This document shows, piece by piece, positions 52,595-61,469 of a DNA stretch of 64,000 nucleotides; positions within the stretch are counted from its first letter, which is position 1, and each line of letters opens with the position of its first letter. The notes under the pieces were generated by a model. That model worked only from the letters and a program-made list of their open reading frames with translations, ran no database searches and was not told the origin of the DNA. Where the stretch lies: the NCBI RefSeq assembly GCF_027563315.1, contig NZ_JAMKBJ010000012.1, forward strand, positions 24,726 through 88,725. The letters are read 5' to 3'. This DNA comes from Paenisporosarcina quisquiliarum (GTDB lineage: Bacteria; Bacillota; Bacilli; Bacillales_A; Planococcaceae). A program made the position numbers and the translations under genes.

Positions 52595-52634
52595 ATAATG
52601 AAATACAAGTATTTTTTGCTGAAAAGAGGTGTCC

Positions 52635-53942
52635 ATGGTGAGTTATGCAACGCAAAAGTTGGCTGAAGAAAAAGTGTTTAAAGACCCGGTACACCGATAT
52701 ATACACGTTCGCGACCAAGTCATCTGGGATTTGATTGGGGCGAGAGAATTTCAGAGATTGCGACGAATCAAGCAACTTGGCACGACGTATCTCGTTTTCC
52801 ATGGGGCTGAACATAGCCGCTTCAACCATTCACTGGGTGTTTACGAAGTTGTGAGACGCATCATTGATGACATTTTTACAGGACGACCAGAATGGGATGA
52901 ATCTGAGAGACTGGTGGTTCTTTGCGCAGCACTTCTTCATGACCTCGGTCATGGTCCATTTTCACATTCATTTGAACATGTTTTTGATTTGGATCATGAA
53001 AAATTCACGCAGGCCATTCTACTTGGCGATACTGAAGTAAATGCCATCTTAAAAAGGGTGGCACCAGAATTTCCACAGCATGTGTCAGATGTCATTGCCA
53101 AAACTTACGGCAATAAACAAGCGGTCAGTTTGATTTCCAGTCAAATCGATGCCGACCGTATGGATTATTTACAGCGTGATGCGTATTTTACCGGCGTAAG
53201 TTACGGGCATTTTGATATGGAGCGTATTTTGAGAGTGATGCGTCCGCGTGAAGATCAAGTGGTCATCAAACAAAGCGGTATGCATGCGGTGGAAGATTAC
53301 ATCATGAGTCGCTATCAGATGTACTGGCAAGTGTATTTCCATCCGGTATCGCGAAGTGCGGAAGTGATTCTGACAAAAGCGCTTCACCGTGCCAAAGAGC
53401 TGAGTGAGAATGGTTACAAGTTTGCATATGAACCGCGTCATTTCAAGACGTTCTTTGATCGAACATTTTCATTAGCAGATTACATTGCACTCGACGAAGG
53501 CATTGTCATGACGTATTTTCAAGAATGGGTGCACGAAGAAGACGAGATTCTCGCTGACTTATGTGACCGCTTCGTGAATCGTCGTTTGTTCCAATACATT
53601 GAATTCGATCCGGCAAAGGATTACCGTAAACTGTCGGAACTGGAGCAACTGTTTAAAAAAGCGGGCATCAACCCTGCATATTATTTAGTGTTCGATTCAT
53701 CATCCGACTTGCCCTATGATTTTTATCGACCGGGTGAGGAAGGCGAACGTGTGCCGATTCACTTATTGATGCCTAACGATGAACTTCGTGAATTATCGAG
53801 GTCCTCTGAAATCGTAGAAGCCATTTCAGGTAAGCGGAGAACAGATCATAAATTATATTTCCCAGAAGATTTATTAAAAGATGATACAAAGAAAAAAGCC
53901 GTTAAAAAGCAAATTTTACAATTGCTTTACGGACAAGCATAG
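52635..53942 (+). CDS. ywfO: HD-domain phosphohydrolase, YwfO family
   Basis: 435 residues. The HD motif is complete: RFNHSLGVYEVVRR, ALLHDLGHGPFSHSFEH and SSQIDADRMDYLQRD. The rest is the long C-terminal extension of SAMHD1-like/dGTPase-related proteins. B. subtilis YwfO hydrolyses dNTPs in vitro. ATG 52635 follows AAGAGG by 5 nt; GTG 52629 in the same frame overlaps it. The YwgA gene follows 18 bp later. Confidence 0.92.
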   Translation: MVSYATQKLAEEKVFKDPVHRYIHVRDQVIWDLIGAREFQRLRRIKQLGTTYLVFHGAEHSRFNHSLGVYEVVRRIIDDIFTGRPEWDESERLVVLCAALLHDLGHGPFSHSFEHVFDLDHEKFTQAILLGDTEVNAILKRVAPEFPQHVSDVIAKTYGNKQAVSLISSQIDADRMDYLQRDAYFTGVSYGHFDMERILRVMRPREDQVVIKQSGMHAVEDYIMSRYQMYWQVYFHPVSRSAEVILTKALHRAKELSENGYKFAYEPRHFKTFFDRTFSLADYIALDEGIVMTYFQEWVHEEDEILADLCDRFVNRRLFQYIEFDPAKDYRKLSELEQLFKKAGINPAYYLVFDSSSDLPYDFYRPGEEGERVPIHLLMPNDELRELSRSSEIVEAISGKRRTDHKLYFPEDLLKDDTKKKAVKKQILQLLYGQA

Positions 53943-53960
53943 AAGAGGAGGTGGCTTGAA

Positions 53961-54467
53961 TTGTTAGAAGAACACGCAAAAATCGTCCAGTTTATCACGC
54001 TGGCGGGAGAAGTAACGGGGCGTAAGAAACTTCAAAAAATGGTCTATATCGCAAAGAAAATGAACTTTCCATTTCAGGAGAAATACCAATTCCACATGTA
54101 CGGGCCTTATTCAGAAGAGCTCACTTTACGTGTAGAGGAATTATGCAATATGGCATTCTTATCTGAAAAGAAAGAAGACAAAGGATCATATGTACAATAT
54201 ACGTACTCATGTACCGAAGAAGGAAGCCAGTTTTTATCCACCATGGAGGGCAATCATCCCAAACTCGATTTGTGCATTGAACGTTTAAATAACAAGAGCT
54301 CACGCTTTTTGGAGATGGTCTCGACTTTATTGTATTTTGACCATTTAGAACGAGCAGAACAAGTGGAGAAACTGCACGTCGTCAAAGGCAAATTGAATTT
54401 TACCGAAACAGAAATTGAAGAAGCTTTCGCGTTTATCAAAGACCTTCAATTGTGTATTCAAGCATAA
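53961..54467 (+). CDS. ywgA: YwgA family protein
   Basis: 168 residues from TTG 53961, 6-8 nt after GAGGAGG. QFITLAGEVTGRKKLQKMVYIAKKM near the N-terminus, FHMYGPYSEELTLRVEEL, then a helical C-terminus. This is the small YwgA family, whose fold resembles PadR/winged-helix-like modules; the role is unknown. It keeps its B. subtilis place after ywfO. Confidence 0.87.
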   Translation: MLEEHAKIVQFITLAGEVTGRKKLQKMVYIAKKMNFPFQEKYQFHMYGPYSEELTLRVEELCNMAFLSEKKEDKGSYVQYTYSCTEEGSQFLSTMEGNHPKLDLCIERLNNKSSRFLEMVSTLLYFDHLERAEQVEKLHVVKGKLNFTETEIEEAFAFIKDLQLCIQA

Positions 54468-54504
54468 GAAAGAGGCCATCCATATAAGGGTGGCCTTTCG
54501 TTTT
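54468..54504 (+). terminator. Rho-independent terminator
   Basis: AAAGAGGCCATCC pairs with GGGTGGCCTTT, followed by CGTTTT. Confidence 0.85.
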
Positions 54505-54508
54505 AGGT

Positions 54509-54592
54509 TATTCGCGGTCGGAAGACTTCTATTCGCGATTCGGAGCATTCTATTCGCGATTCAAGTCGTCCTACTCGCGTTCAGTAAAATTC
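54509..54592 (+). repeat. 21-bp tandem array, TATTCGCG family
   Basis: TATTCGCG at 54509, 54530 and 54551 and TACTCGCG at 54572, exactly 21 bp apart; units continue as GATTCGGAG, GATTCAAG. The core is the reverse complement of that at 25285. It lies between the terminators of convergent ywgA and ywhB. Confidence 0.9.
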
Positions 54593-54598
54593 TCCATC

Positions 54599-54633
54599 AA
54601 AAAAGCGAATCACATGAAGAAATGTGATTCGCT
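54599..54633 (-). terminator. Terminator of ywhB
   Basis: On the - strand AGCGAATCACAT pairs with ATGTGATTCGCT, followed by TTTTTT. Confidence 0.9.
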
Positions 54634-54680
54634 CGGGTTAAACTTTATTTAACGGCAATTGCACTGTCGTCGTATTTTAC

Positions 54681-54866
54681 TTATTTATCGCTAAACAATT
54701 TTCCAGCTACTGCGTAGTGGTTTTTTGGCATATCTTCGATAAAGACAACTACGTTTTCAACTGGCGCATTTGTTGTTTCAGCTACAGCTGCCGTTACTTT
54801 TTCAACAAGTGCACGCTTTTGTTCGTCGGTGCGACCTTCAATCATTTTGACCGTTACATATGGCAT
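54681..54866 (-). CDS. ywhB: 4-oxalocrotonate/2-hydroxymuconate tautomerase, YwhB
   Basis: 61 residues starting PYVTVKMIEGRTDEQKRALV, with the catalytic Pro at position 2 after Met removal and an APVENVVVFIEDMPKNHYA segment. Typical length and fold of 4-OT hexamers. The natural substrate in Bacillus is unknown. AGAGGAGG precedes the ATG. Confidence 0.93.
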   Translation of the reverse strand: MPYVTVKMIEGRTDEQKRALVEKVTAAVAETTNAPVENVVVFIEDMPKNHYAVAGKLFSDK

Positions 54867-54933
54867 TGGAGTTCCTCCTCTTTCACAAAAGTTTATCTAT
54901 TCGTTATAATAACAGAACGGAGGGGACTAGCGT

Positions 54934-55449
54934 ATGACAAATGAAGAAAAACCAAAACAAAAGCTTGGATTTACCATTATAAAAAATGACCCGACAGATG
55001 GACATGGTGGTTTCGGTGTAGGTTCATTGACACTCGAACATGTATCCCCGGTCATCATTGACGTCGAAGAAAAAACGGCCAAAGTTGAAATTGGCGCGAT
55101 GCATGCCCGAAGCGATACGGAACGAGGCATCAAATTTACAACGAATCGTGAAGACTCTGAAGGTGGCAAATTATTTTGGCTTGTTTGGGTAACGATTGAT
55201 CACAAATCAACAGGACCCTACTATGCAGGTGTGACCGGATGCGAAATGGTCATCAATCGTGAAAAACGCAGAGGTTTCAAAATTTTGGCTGACCACGTAA
55301 ACAAAATGGACAAATCGATGAAACGTCATATCATTGTTGACCATATGGACGATTCATCTAAAGAAATATTGCGGGACTTTTTACAATCGCATAACCCAGA
55401 AATGTGGGCGCGCAGTGAAGAAAAACTACATCAGGAACTCAATTCCTAA
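54934..55449 (+). CDS. ywhD: YwhD family protein
   Basis: 171 residues. GFTIIKNDPTDGHGGFGVGSLTLEHVSPVIID, GAMHARSDTERGIKF and GCEMVINREKRRGFKILADHVNKMDKSMK define the small YwhD family, whose role is unknown. GGAGGGG precedes ATG 54934. The neighbour ywhC (site-2 protease) is absent here but a homologue lies at 1495. Confidence 0.9.
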   Translation: MTNEEKPKQKLGFTIIKNDPTDGHGGFGVGSLTLEHVSPVIIDVEEKTAKVEIGAMHARSDTERGIKFTTNREDSEGGKLFWLVWVTIDHKSTGPYYAGVTGCEMVINREKRRGFKILADHVNKMDKSMKRHIIVDHMDDSSKEILRDFLQSHNPEMWARSEEKLHQELNS

Positions 55450-55544
55450 AATTGTCAAACAGGTGTACAAAATGTGACATTTTCATCTGACTTTGCACAA
55501 TGGTTGAATATGTCGAAAAAAGCAAGTACACTTGAAACATAGCT

Positions 55545-55715
55545 GACAAAAAGTGAGCTAGGACAATTGGAAACGTGTCTGTACATGAGCGCCGTGAGAC
55601 ATTTGTGTCAAACCCAAGCCGAATGCCTCATGTTTCTCATGTCAGCGCTAACCAAGAAAAAAGCTTTCTGTTTCATCGGATGAGTCATTCCGTGAAAGAG
55701 AAAGCTTTTTTATAT
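55545..55715 (+). ncRNA. Candidate structured RNA ending in a strong terminator
   Basis: Nested pairing: AGCGC (55590 region) with GCGCT (55645 region), and inside it GTGAGACAT with ATGTTTCTCAT, enclosing TCAAACCCAAGCCGAATGCC. A small hairpin (GACA..TGTC) lies just before. The terminator at 55657-55715 follows 12 nt after the outer stem. No gene on this strand follows, since pbpG faces the other way, so it would be a free-standing RNA or ywhD 3' UTR. It matches no riboswitch or known RNA I can recall, and no promoter is clear. Confidence 0.35.
55657..55715 (+). terminator. Long-stem terminator
   Basis: AAAAAAGCTTTC, TTTCA and CGGA pair in order with TCCG, TGAAA and GAAAGCTTTTTT. About 20 base pairs, followed by TATATT. 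Confidence 0.9.
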
Positions 55716-55727
55716 TCTCGAAACAAG

Positions 55728-55830
55728 AAGAAATGCCATTACAACGTGACCGTCGAAAATTCCTACGTCAACGCCAATTTTTCCTACGTCACCCCCGATA
55801 ATTCCTACGTGACCGCCGATTATTACAACC
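55728..55830 (+). repeat. 21-bp tandem array, TTCCTACGT family, copy 3
   Basis: TTCCTACGT at 55760, 55781 and 55802, exactly 21 bp apart, plus a degenerate fourth unit (TTATTACAAC). The leader AAATGCCATTACAACGTGA at 55730 matches those at 7255 and 63767. Confidence 0.9.
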
Positions 55831-55865
55831 AAGAATGTCTCCTTAAAACTCAAACCTTAATTTGC

Positions 55866-55900
55866 CCCCTCGAAAAGTGCATTCGAGGGGTATTTTTGTT
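55866..55900 (+). terminator. Second terminator hairpin in the same gap
   Basis: CCCCTCGA pairs with TCGAGGGG around AAAGTGCAT, followed by TATTTTTG. No gene is known to end here. Confidence 0.65.
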
Positions 55901-55912
55901 GGTAATGTCGGT

Positions 55913-55996
55913 GAAAAGGAATAATCTCGTATCGAACGGGAACAAACATCGCTCGAATGAGAATAATCCTGAATCATAATGGAATAAACCTTACTC
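55913..55996 (+). repeat. 21-bp tandem array with core GGAATAAtC
   Basis: Units at 55913 (GAAAAGGAATAATC), 55934 (GAACGGGAACAAAC), 55955 (GAATGAGAATAATC) and 55976 (ATAATGGAATAAAC), each exactly 21 bp apart. It runs up to the end of the PBP gene. With copy 3 it fills the convergent gap. Confidence 0.88.
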
Positions 55997-58108
55997 CTAA
56001 TCGTCGTTCCTAAAGAATGAGAACGGGAACAGGGACCATGGATCGTCGCCTTCCATTTCGATTACTTTATCGGCATCCTCGTTTGACTTCACATCTTCCA
56101 ACAGTTGTTTCTGCAACTTCGGATCGGTGCACAGTCGTTTCGGGATGTCTTCTTTTTTCACATATATTAAGCGTTGCTTCGTGCAGGCTGAAACAGCCAG
56201 TCCGCCAGTCTCAATATCCACAATGACGCCTGTCACACCTTTTGGCGGCAAGAAAGGTTCAGCAGGTACGCCTTGATGAACTCTTTCCATGAAATCAATC
56301 CAGATATTTTTCGTAGCTTGTTTGTCTTCTGCGAGCTGGAGTTGCTTGCCAGCGTCATACCCATTCCAAACGCCTGTGGTTAACGTTGGGGTATATCCAA
56401 CGAGCACTTGATCAGAAATCGTTGTTCCTGATTTGGCGGCATAAGGTCGCGTTTGTTTTCCGCGAATCGATAAGCCGGTTGCGGGTGCATAATCATTAAA
56501 CACTGGGTCAAACATACCGGTCATCAAATGCGTTAAAATAAAGGAATCCTGTGCGGACATGACCCGGTCTTCCTCATCTCGTTCTTTCGGGTCAACTTCA
56601 AAAACGACTTCGCCATGACTGTCTCTGATTGACAGCACCGTTCGGAATTCCTGATTGAATCCACCATTGGCTATTTTATTGAAAGCACCCGTTAAGTCTT
56701 TCAATAATACCTCGGAAGTTCCAAGGGCCATGGACGGCGTTTCCTGTACGGTCGTTTTCACACCTAAGCGCTCCAGAATCGACTCGAACGGTTTATAGCC
56801 GACTTTTTCAAGCGTTTTTACGGCATAAATATTATCTGAAATAGCTAACGCCTGAGCCAGGGAAATCGGATGATTCGCAAACTCACCGTTGACATTTTTA
56901 GGCTCGTATTGGGAACGTCCATCGTCATACGTGAAAATGGTTCGTTCACTTTCAAGGAATGTCAAAGGCGAAAATCCTTCTTCCAGGGCGGCTGCATACA
57001 GCAATGGTTTAATGGTTGATCCAGGCTGTCTTTTCGCCTGTGTTACCCGATTAAATGGACTTTCTGTGTAGGAACGACCGCCAATCAACGCCGTTACATA
57101 ACCCGTTTCAGGCTCCATGCTGACAAATCCGACTTCGAGTTTATCATTCGGCATCCAATCAGCGACTACTTCTTCCGCCACTTTTTGATGCTGAGTGTTC
57201 AACGTCGTTTCAATAGTCCAACCACCTTCAGCGATGGCACGTCCTTTTTTAGCCAGAATGCGCTCCGCTTCACTCCATGCCTCGTCCAGGAAGTAAGGCG
57301 CTACGGTTTTGGTAGCTTTCCATTCTTCATTTTTAAGGACAATTTGCTCATCACGTGCACGACGCACAGCTTCACTTGTCACCATATCTTGCGATTCCAT
57401 TAAACTAAGGACAATGTTTTGTCGTTCATAGGCATTTTCCTCATTAATCAATGGCGAATAAATGCTCGGTCCTTTTGGAATGGAAATAAGTAACGCAGAT
57501 TCTGCGAGCGTCAAGTCCTTACTAGGCTTACCGAAATAAAAGCGACTTGCGGCTTCCACGCCATACATGCCATGACCGAAGTATACGGTGTTCAAATAAC
57601 CTTCCAACAACTCTTCTTTTTCATAAAAGGTTTCCATGCGGTACGCATACAAAGCTTCTTTCGCTTTACGTGTCCACGTTTTGTCATGGGTTAAATAGAG
57701 ATTCCGGGCATACTGCTGAGTAATAGTACTGGCGCCTTCCACTTTTCGCATGGCTTTGACATCTTTCAATAAAGCCGATGCAATCCGGGTGTAATCAAAT
57801 CCGTTATGTTCATAAAATTCCTGATCTTCCACGGCCAAAATGGCGTCGCTTATGAAAGGAGACATCTCCTCTAACTTCACCCAATAACGGCGTTGCTCTG
57901 CGAAACGGTCCCCGATTGAATGCCCGTTGCGATCCAAAAATACGGTCGCCTGTGACACGGCAAGAGAGGGTGGACCAAGAATTTGTGCATAAATGCGTAA
58001 GGCTAAAAGAACGGTACACAATGCGCTGAGTGCCACAATGGAGTACCAGATAACGGATCGAAGCTTTTGGCGTTTTCGTTTTTTATTTTGTAAGTCCGCT
58101 CGTCGCAT
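55997..58108 (-). CDS. pbpG: Class A penicillin-binding protein (PbpG/PBP2d-like)
   Basis: 703 residues. A short cytosolic tail and one transmembrane helix (about 20-42) lead to a GT51 glycosyltransferase (AILAVEDQEFYEHNGFDY, EGASTITQQYARNLYLT, EGYLNTVYFGHGMYGVEAAS). The transpeptidase has GSTIKP with the acylated Ser, ISDN, and AAKSGTTISDQ. It polymerises and cross-links peptidoglycan outside the membrane. B. subtilis pbpG, made in the forespore, occupies the same position before speE, which supports the gene name over other class A PBPs. ATG 58108 follows GGAGTGAAGG. Confidence 0.9.
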   Translation of the reverse strand: MRRADLQNKKRKRQKLRSVIWYSIVALSALCTVLLALRIYAQILGPPSLAVSQATVFLDRNGHSIGDRFAEQRRYWVKLEEMSPFISDAILAVEDQEFYEHNGFDYTRIASALLKDVKAMRKVEGASTITQQYARNLYLTHDKTWTRKAKEALYAYRMETFYEKEELLEGYLNTVYFGHGMYGVEAASRFYFGKPSKDLTLAESALLISIPKGPSIYSPLINEENAYERQNIVLSLMESQDMVTSEAVRRARDEQIVLKNEEWKATKTVAPYFLDEAWSEAERILAKKGRAIAEGGWTIETTLNTQHQKVAEEVVADWMPNDKLEVGFVSMEPETGYVTALIGGRSYTESPFNRVTQAKRQPGSTIKPLLYAAALEEGFSPLTFLESERTIFTYDDGRSQYEPKNVNGEFANHPISLAQALAISDNIYAVKTLEKVGYKPFESILERLGVKTTVQETPSMALGTSEVLLKDLTGAFNKIANGGFNQEFRTVLSIRDSHGEVVFEVDPKERDEEDRVMSAQDSFILTHLMTGMFDPVFNDYAPATGLSIRGKQTRPYAAKSGTTISDQVLVGYTPTLTTGVWNGYDAGKQLQLAEDKQATKNIWIDFMERVHQGVPAEPFLPPKGVTGVIVDIETGGLAVSACTKQRLIYVKKEDIPKRLCTDPKLQKQLLEDVKSNEDADKVIEMEGDDPWSLFPFSFFRNDD

Positions 58109-58277
58109 TTACCTTCACTCCGTTCATCCATACTTTTTAGTAGTATGGTAAAGTCATGGAAGGATTAAACGCATGTATATGAGAAAATGACGAATGCTAA
58201 ATCGATTGGTTCATCAATATTAGACGAGATAAATGGATCTGTTACCAAATCAAAATACAACTGAAAAGAAAAAACAG

Positions 58278-58305
58278 TTGCACTTTTGTCAAAAACATCT
58301 ATACT
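58278..58305 (+). promoter_or_regulatory. Probable sigma-A promoter of speEB
   Basis: TTGCAC (58278) and TATACT (58300) are separated by 16 bp. About 85 bp of leader follows to the speE ATG and contains CGGCA and TGCCG that could pair. Confidence 0.6.
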
Positions 58306-58396
58306 TTTTCTGTATTTGTTTTTCGGCAGACCGCGTTCACTTTCGCTACATGCCGGGAACGGATCCACTAACCTCGTAAGTAAAGGAGAATGCATT

Positions 58397-59230
58397 ATGG
58401 CTGGATTTTGGTTTACAGAAAAACAAACCGAGAATTTTGGCATTACGATGAAGGTGAACCGTACCTTGCATACGGAGCAAACGGATTTCCAATTGCTCGA
58501 AATGGCGGAAACGGCTGAATGGGGCAATATGTTATTCCTAGACGGCATGGTAATGACTTCGGAAAAAGACGAATTCGTATACCATGAAATGGTGGCACAC
58601 GTGCCTTTATTCACACATCCAAACCCTGAGAACGTTTTAGTTGTCGGAGGAGGAGACGGTGGGGTTATTCGTGAAATCATGAAACACCCACAAGTGAAAA
58701 AAGCAACACTTGTAGACATCGATGGCAAAGTAATTGAGTACTCTAAAAAATATTTACCAACAATCGCATCAGAATTGGAAAACCCACGTGTCGATGTACA
58801 AGTAGGCGACGGTTTCATGCACATTGCTGAAGCTGAAAACCAATACGATGTAATCATGGTAGACTCTACAGAACCTGTTGGCCCAGCAGTGAACTTATTC
58901 ACAAAAGGCTTCTATGCAGGAATTTCGAAAGCGTTAAAAGAAGACGGAATTTTCGTTGCACAGTCGGACAACCCTTGGTTTACACCTGATTTAATCAAGC
59001 AAGTTCAAAAAGACGTGAAAGAAATTTTCCCAATCACTCGTTTATATACGGCAAACATTCCTACGTACCCAAGTGGTCTATGGTGCTTCACTCTAGGATC
59101 TAAAAAACATGATCCTTTGACTGTGGAAGATGCACGTTTCCACGAAATCGACACGAAGTATTACACGAAAGAATTGCATAAAGCGGCTTTCGTATTACCG
59201 AAGTTCGTGAAAGATTTAGCGGGGGAATAA
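58397..59230 (+). CDS. speE: Spermidine synthase
   Basis: 277 residues from ATG 58397 (AAAGGAG upstream). [45 protein letters not shown] (dcSAM binding), [30 protein letters not shown] and [12 protein letters not shown] are all present. It transfers aminopropyl from decarboxylated SAM to putrescine. speB begins 3 bp after the stop. Confidence 0.95.
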   Translation: MAGFWFTEKQTENFGITMKVNRTLHTEQTDFQLLEMAETAEWGNMLFLDGMVMTSEKDEFVYHEMVAHVPLFTHPNPENVLVVGGGDGGVIREIMKHPQVKKATLVDIDGKVIEYSKKYLPTIASELENPRVDVQVGDGFMHIAEAENQYDVIMVDSTEPVGPAVNLFTKGFYAGISKALKEDGIFVAQSDNPWFTPDLIKQVQKDVKEIFPITRLYTANIPTYPSGLWCFTLGSKKHDPLTVEDARFHEIDTKYYTKELHKAAFVLPKFVKDLAGE

Positions 59231-59233
59231 TTG

Positions 59234-60106
59234 ATGAGATTTGATGAAGCCTATTCTGGCAATGTGTTTATTAAAAGTCATCCAAACTACGAAGAATCAC
59301 AAGCTGTCATTTACGGCATGCCAATGGACTGGACAGTTTCTTACCGTCCAGGTTCAAGATTCGGCCCTCAACGAATCCGTGAAGTATCAATCGGTTTAGA
59401 GGAATACAGTCCGTATTTGGACCGTGACCTCGATGAAGTAAATTACTTCGATGCAGGGGATATCCCGTTACCTTTCGGGAACCCGCAAAAAAGTTTGGAC
59501 GAAATCGAAACGTTCGTGACGAAATTGTTGGCTGACGGAAAAGTACCAGTGGGAATGGGTGGCGAGCACTTAGTGTCTTGGCCGGTCATGAAAGCTGTTG
59601 CTGCAAAATATCCGGATTTAGCTATCATTCACATGGACGCACATACTGATTTACGTGAATCTTACGAAGGAGAAGCGCTTTCTCACTCCACACCAATTCG
59701 TAAAATTGCCGATCACATCGGACCAAAAAATGTGTACTCATTCGGTATTCGTTCAGGTATGAAGGAAGAATTCGTGTGGGCAAAAGAAAACGGCATGCAC
59801 ATTTCAAAATTTGAAGTGTTGGAGCCATTAAAAGAAGTATTGCCAACATTGGCAGGTCGCCCGGTATACGTGACGATTGACATTGATGTACTTGATCCTG
59901 CACACGCTCCAGGTACTGGAACAGTGGACTGCGGAGGCATTACATCCCGTGAATTGTTAGCTTCTATCCATGCGATTGCTGGTTCAGACGTAAACGTTGT
60001 CGGCTTCGACTTAGTTGAAGTGGCACCAATCTACGATTCATCTGAACAAACAGCTAACACGGCTAGTAAACTAATTCGTGAAATGCTTTTAGGTTGGGTA
60101 AAATAA
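59234..60106 (+). CDS. speB: Agmatinase
   Basis: 290 residues. The two-Mn2+ ureohydrolase motifs are GMGGEHLVSWP, AIIHMDAHTDLRESYEGEALSHSTPIR and VTIDIDVLDPAHAPGTG. It converts agmatine to putrescine and urea, supplying SpeE. GGGGGA precedes ATG 59234; the TTG 59231 just upstream is the alternative. The speE-speB order is that of B. subtilis. Confidence 0.95.
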   Translation: MRFDEAYSGNVFIKSHPNYEESQAVIYGMPMDWTVSYRPGSRFGPQRIREVSIGLEEYSPYLDRDLDEVNYFDAGDIPLPFGNPQKSLDEIETFVTKLLADGKVPVGMGGEHLVSWPVMKAVAAKYPDLAIIHMDAHTDLRESYEGEALSHSTPIRKIADHIGPKNVYSFGIRSGMKEEFVWAKENGMHISKFEVLEPLKEVLPTLAGRPVYVTIDIDVLDPAHAPGTGTVDCGGITSRELLASIHAIAGSDVNVVGFDLVEVAPIYDSSEQTANTASKLIREMLLGWVK

Positions 60107-60117
60107 AAGCGTGAAAC

Positions 60118-60163
60118 AAAAAAGCGTGATGCTCTCATTTCTGAGAAGCATCACGCTTTTTTA
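60118..60163 (+). terminator. Bidirectional terminator
   Basis: AAAAAAGCGTGATGC pairs with GCATCACGCTTTTTT, with inner TCTC/GAGA. It also covers the last codons of the opposing GGDEF gene. Confidence 0.9.
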
Positions 60164-61242
60164 TTGGTGAAATGAATCACTCGGTTACGTCCATTCGCTT
60201 TTGCCTCATACATCGCTGCATCTGCGGCACTGTAAAGCGCTTGAATGGTCGATCCATTGTCCGGATAAGAACTGACACCTACTGATACCGTAATAGAAAC
60301 TTCCTGGTCATCAGAAACAAGGAATGGGGTACTTGCCACGCTCGAGCGAATGCGCTCACCTAAATAAAGACCCATTGCGGGTGGAGAGTTGGCGATGAAT
60401 ACAGCAAATTGTTCTCCGCCATTTCGTGTAACGTATCCTTCACTTTCCGAAACTAGATCTTTCAGACGCTTTCCGAGCTGTTTTAATATTTCATCGCCTG
60501 CTGGATGACCGTAAATGTCATTCACCTTTTTGAAAGAATCGATATCAATGGAAATCATGCTGAAAGGTTTCGTAGAATCATTGATGTAAGTATCGGTTAG
60601 CTGATGAAACTTACGATTGTTATAAAGTCCGGTTAGATAATCGGTCTCTGATAATAATTCCGTATGGCGGATTTTCTTAAAATGCTCGTTCAGTTCGATT
60701 AAAATAAATAACACGGTAAAGAATGAAAAGGCCGAGTAAATAACAAAGTACAGAACTTGGGACAAGACAACCATTGATGGGTAAGTTAAATAGATGATTA
60801 ACAGGGCAGTTTGAGCAGTCGCATAATAAAAATAAAGATGCGCATTTTTAAAGTTCATCCTATATTTAAAACTGAACGCTCCGATCACTACGCCCATAAT
60901 GATAATATTCCATCCGGCAAGAAGACCGGTCGTTGTAAATTCATCGGTCATAAACATCCGTGCCACACCTATAATAAATCCACTGATGATTGGCGCGATG
61001 GGTCCACCAAAAATGCCGGAAATCACAATCACGACGTGTCTGCCATCAAGTAGAATCGTGTCCGACAGGCGTACAGAAGTTTCCAATAATATAAAGCCAG
61101 CCAAACCAGCCATAAAACCAATTATGTATGGATGCGTTTTCGGGAAAGGAAAATTAGATCGCACAGCATCTTGGAAGGGCCAATACGACAATACGGCAAA
61201 GGTGAATAATATACAAAAATTAATCAATAATTCAAAAACCAC
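60151..61242 (-). CDS. 5TM receptor-type GGDEF protein with variant GGEQF loop
   Basis: 363 residues from GTG 61242 (GGAGG upstream). Five or six helices of the 5TMR-LYT type (1-185; ISGIFGGPIAPIISGFIIGVARM) precede a GGDEF domain (195-363). That has TDYLTGLYNNRKFHQL, IDIDSFKKVNDIYGHPAGDEIL, and the active loop RNGGEQFAVF, in which the usual fourth residue Glu is Gln. The third residue (Glu) is intact, so activity as a diguanylate cyclase is possible but uncertain. It is the second GGDEF gene in the window. Confidence 0.88.
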   Translation of the reverse strand: MVFELLINFCILFTFAVLSYWPFQDAVRSNFPFPKTHPYIIGFMAGLAGFILLETSVRLSDTILLDGRHVVIVISGIFGGPIAPIISGFIIGVARMFMTDEFTTTGLLAGWNIIIMGVVIGAFSFKYRMNFKNAHLYFYYATAQTALLIIYLTYPSMVVLSQVLYFVIYSAFSFFTVLFILIELNEHFKKIRHTELLSETDYLTGLYNNRKFHQLTDTYINDSTKPFSMISIDIDSFKKVNDIYGHPAGDEILKQLGKRLKDLVSESEGYVTRNGGEQFAVFIANSPPAMGLYLGERIRSSVASTPFLVSDDQEVSITVSVGVSSYPDNGSTIQALYSAADAAMYEAKANGRNRVIHFTNKKA

Positions 61243-61469
61243 GACTTTTCCTCCAAGGTGAAATTCTAGCGTTTAGTATAACATACCTAGAAATTCGAGA
61301 GGTAAAACTCTTGGCTGTTATGGCAACAGAAAAAATTAAAAAATCGGTATTTGAAATCAGGTGCTTAAATCACTTATAATAATAAGGTTATCCATAGAAA
61401 AGCGTGATGCCTTTCTATGTAGGAAAGAAACTCTTATTCAAAAATTCAAAGGAAGCGGGTGGACTTGTC

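Noticed and set aside
54415..54627. 70-residue frame across the TATTCGCG array
   Set aside because: It starts inside ywgA, crosses its terminator and has no ribosome site.
55575..55979. 134-residue open frame spanning the RNA candidate and two repeat arrays
   Set aside because: It crosses two terminators, has no ribosome site and consists of repeats whose wobble bases do not vary.
61262..61469. T-box leader before ywiB-argS
   Set aside because: No AGGGTGG-type T-box sequence or antiterminator pair can be seen.
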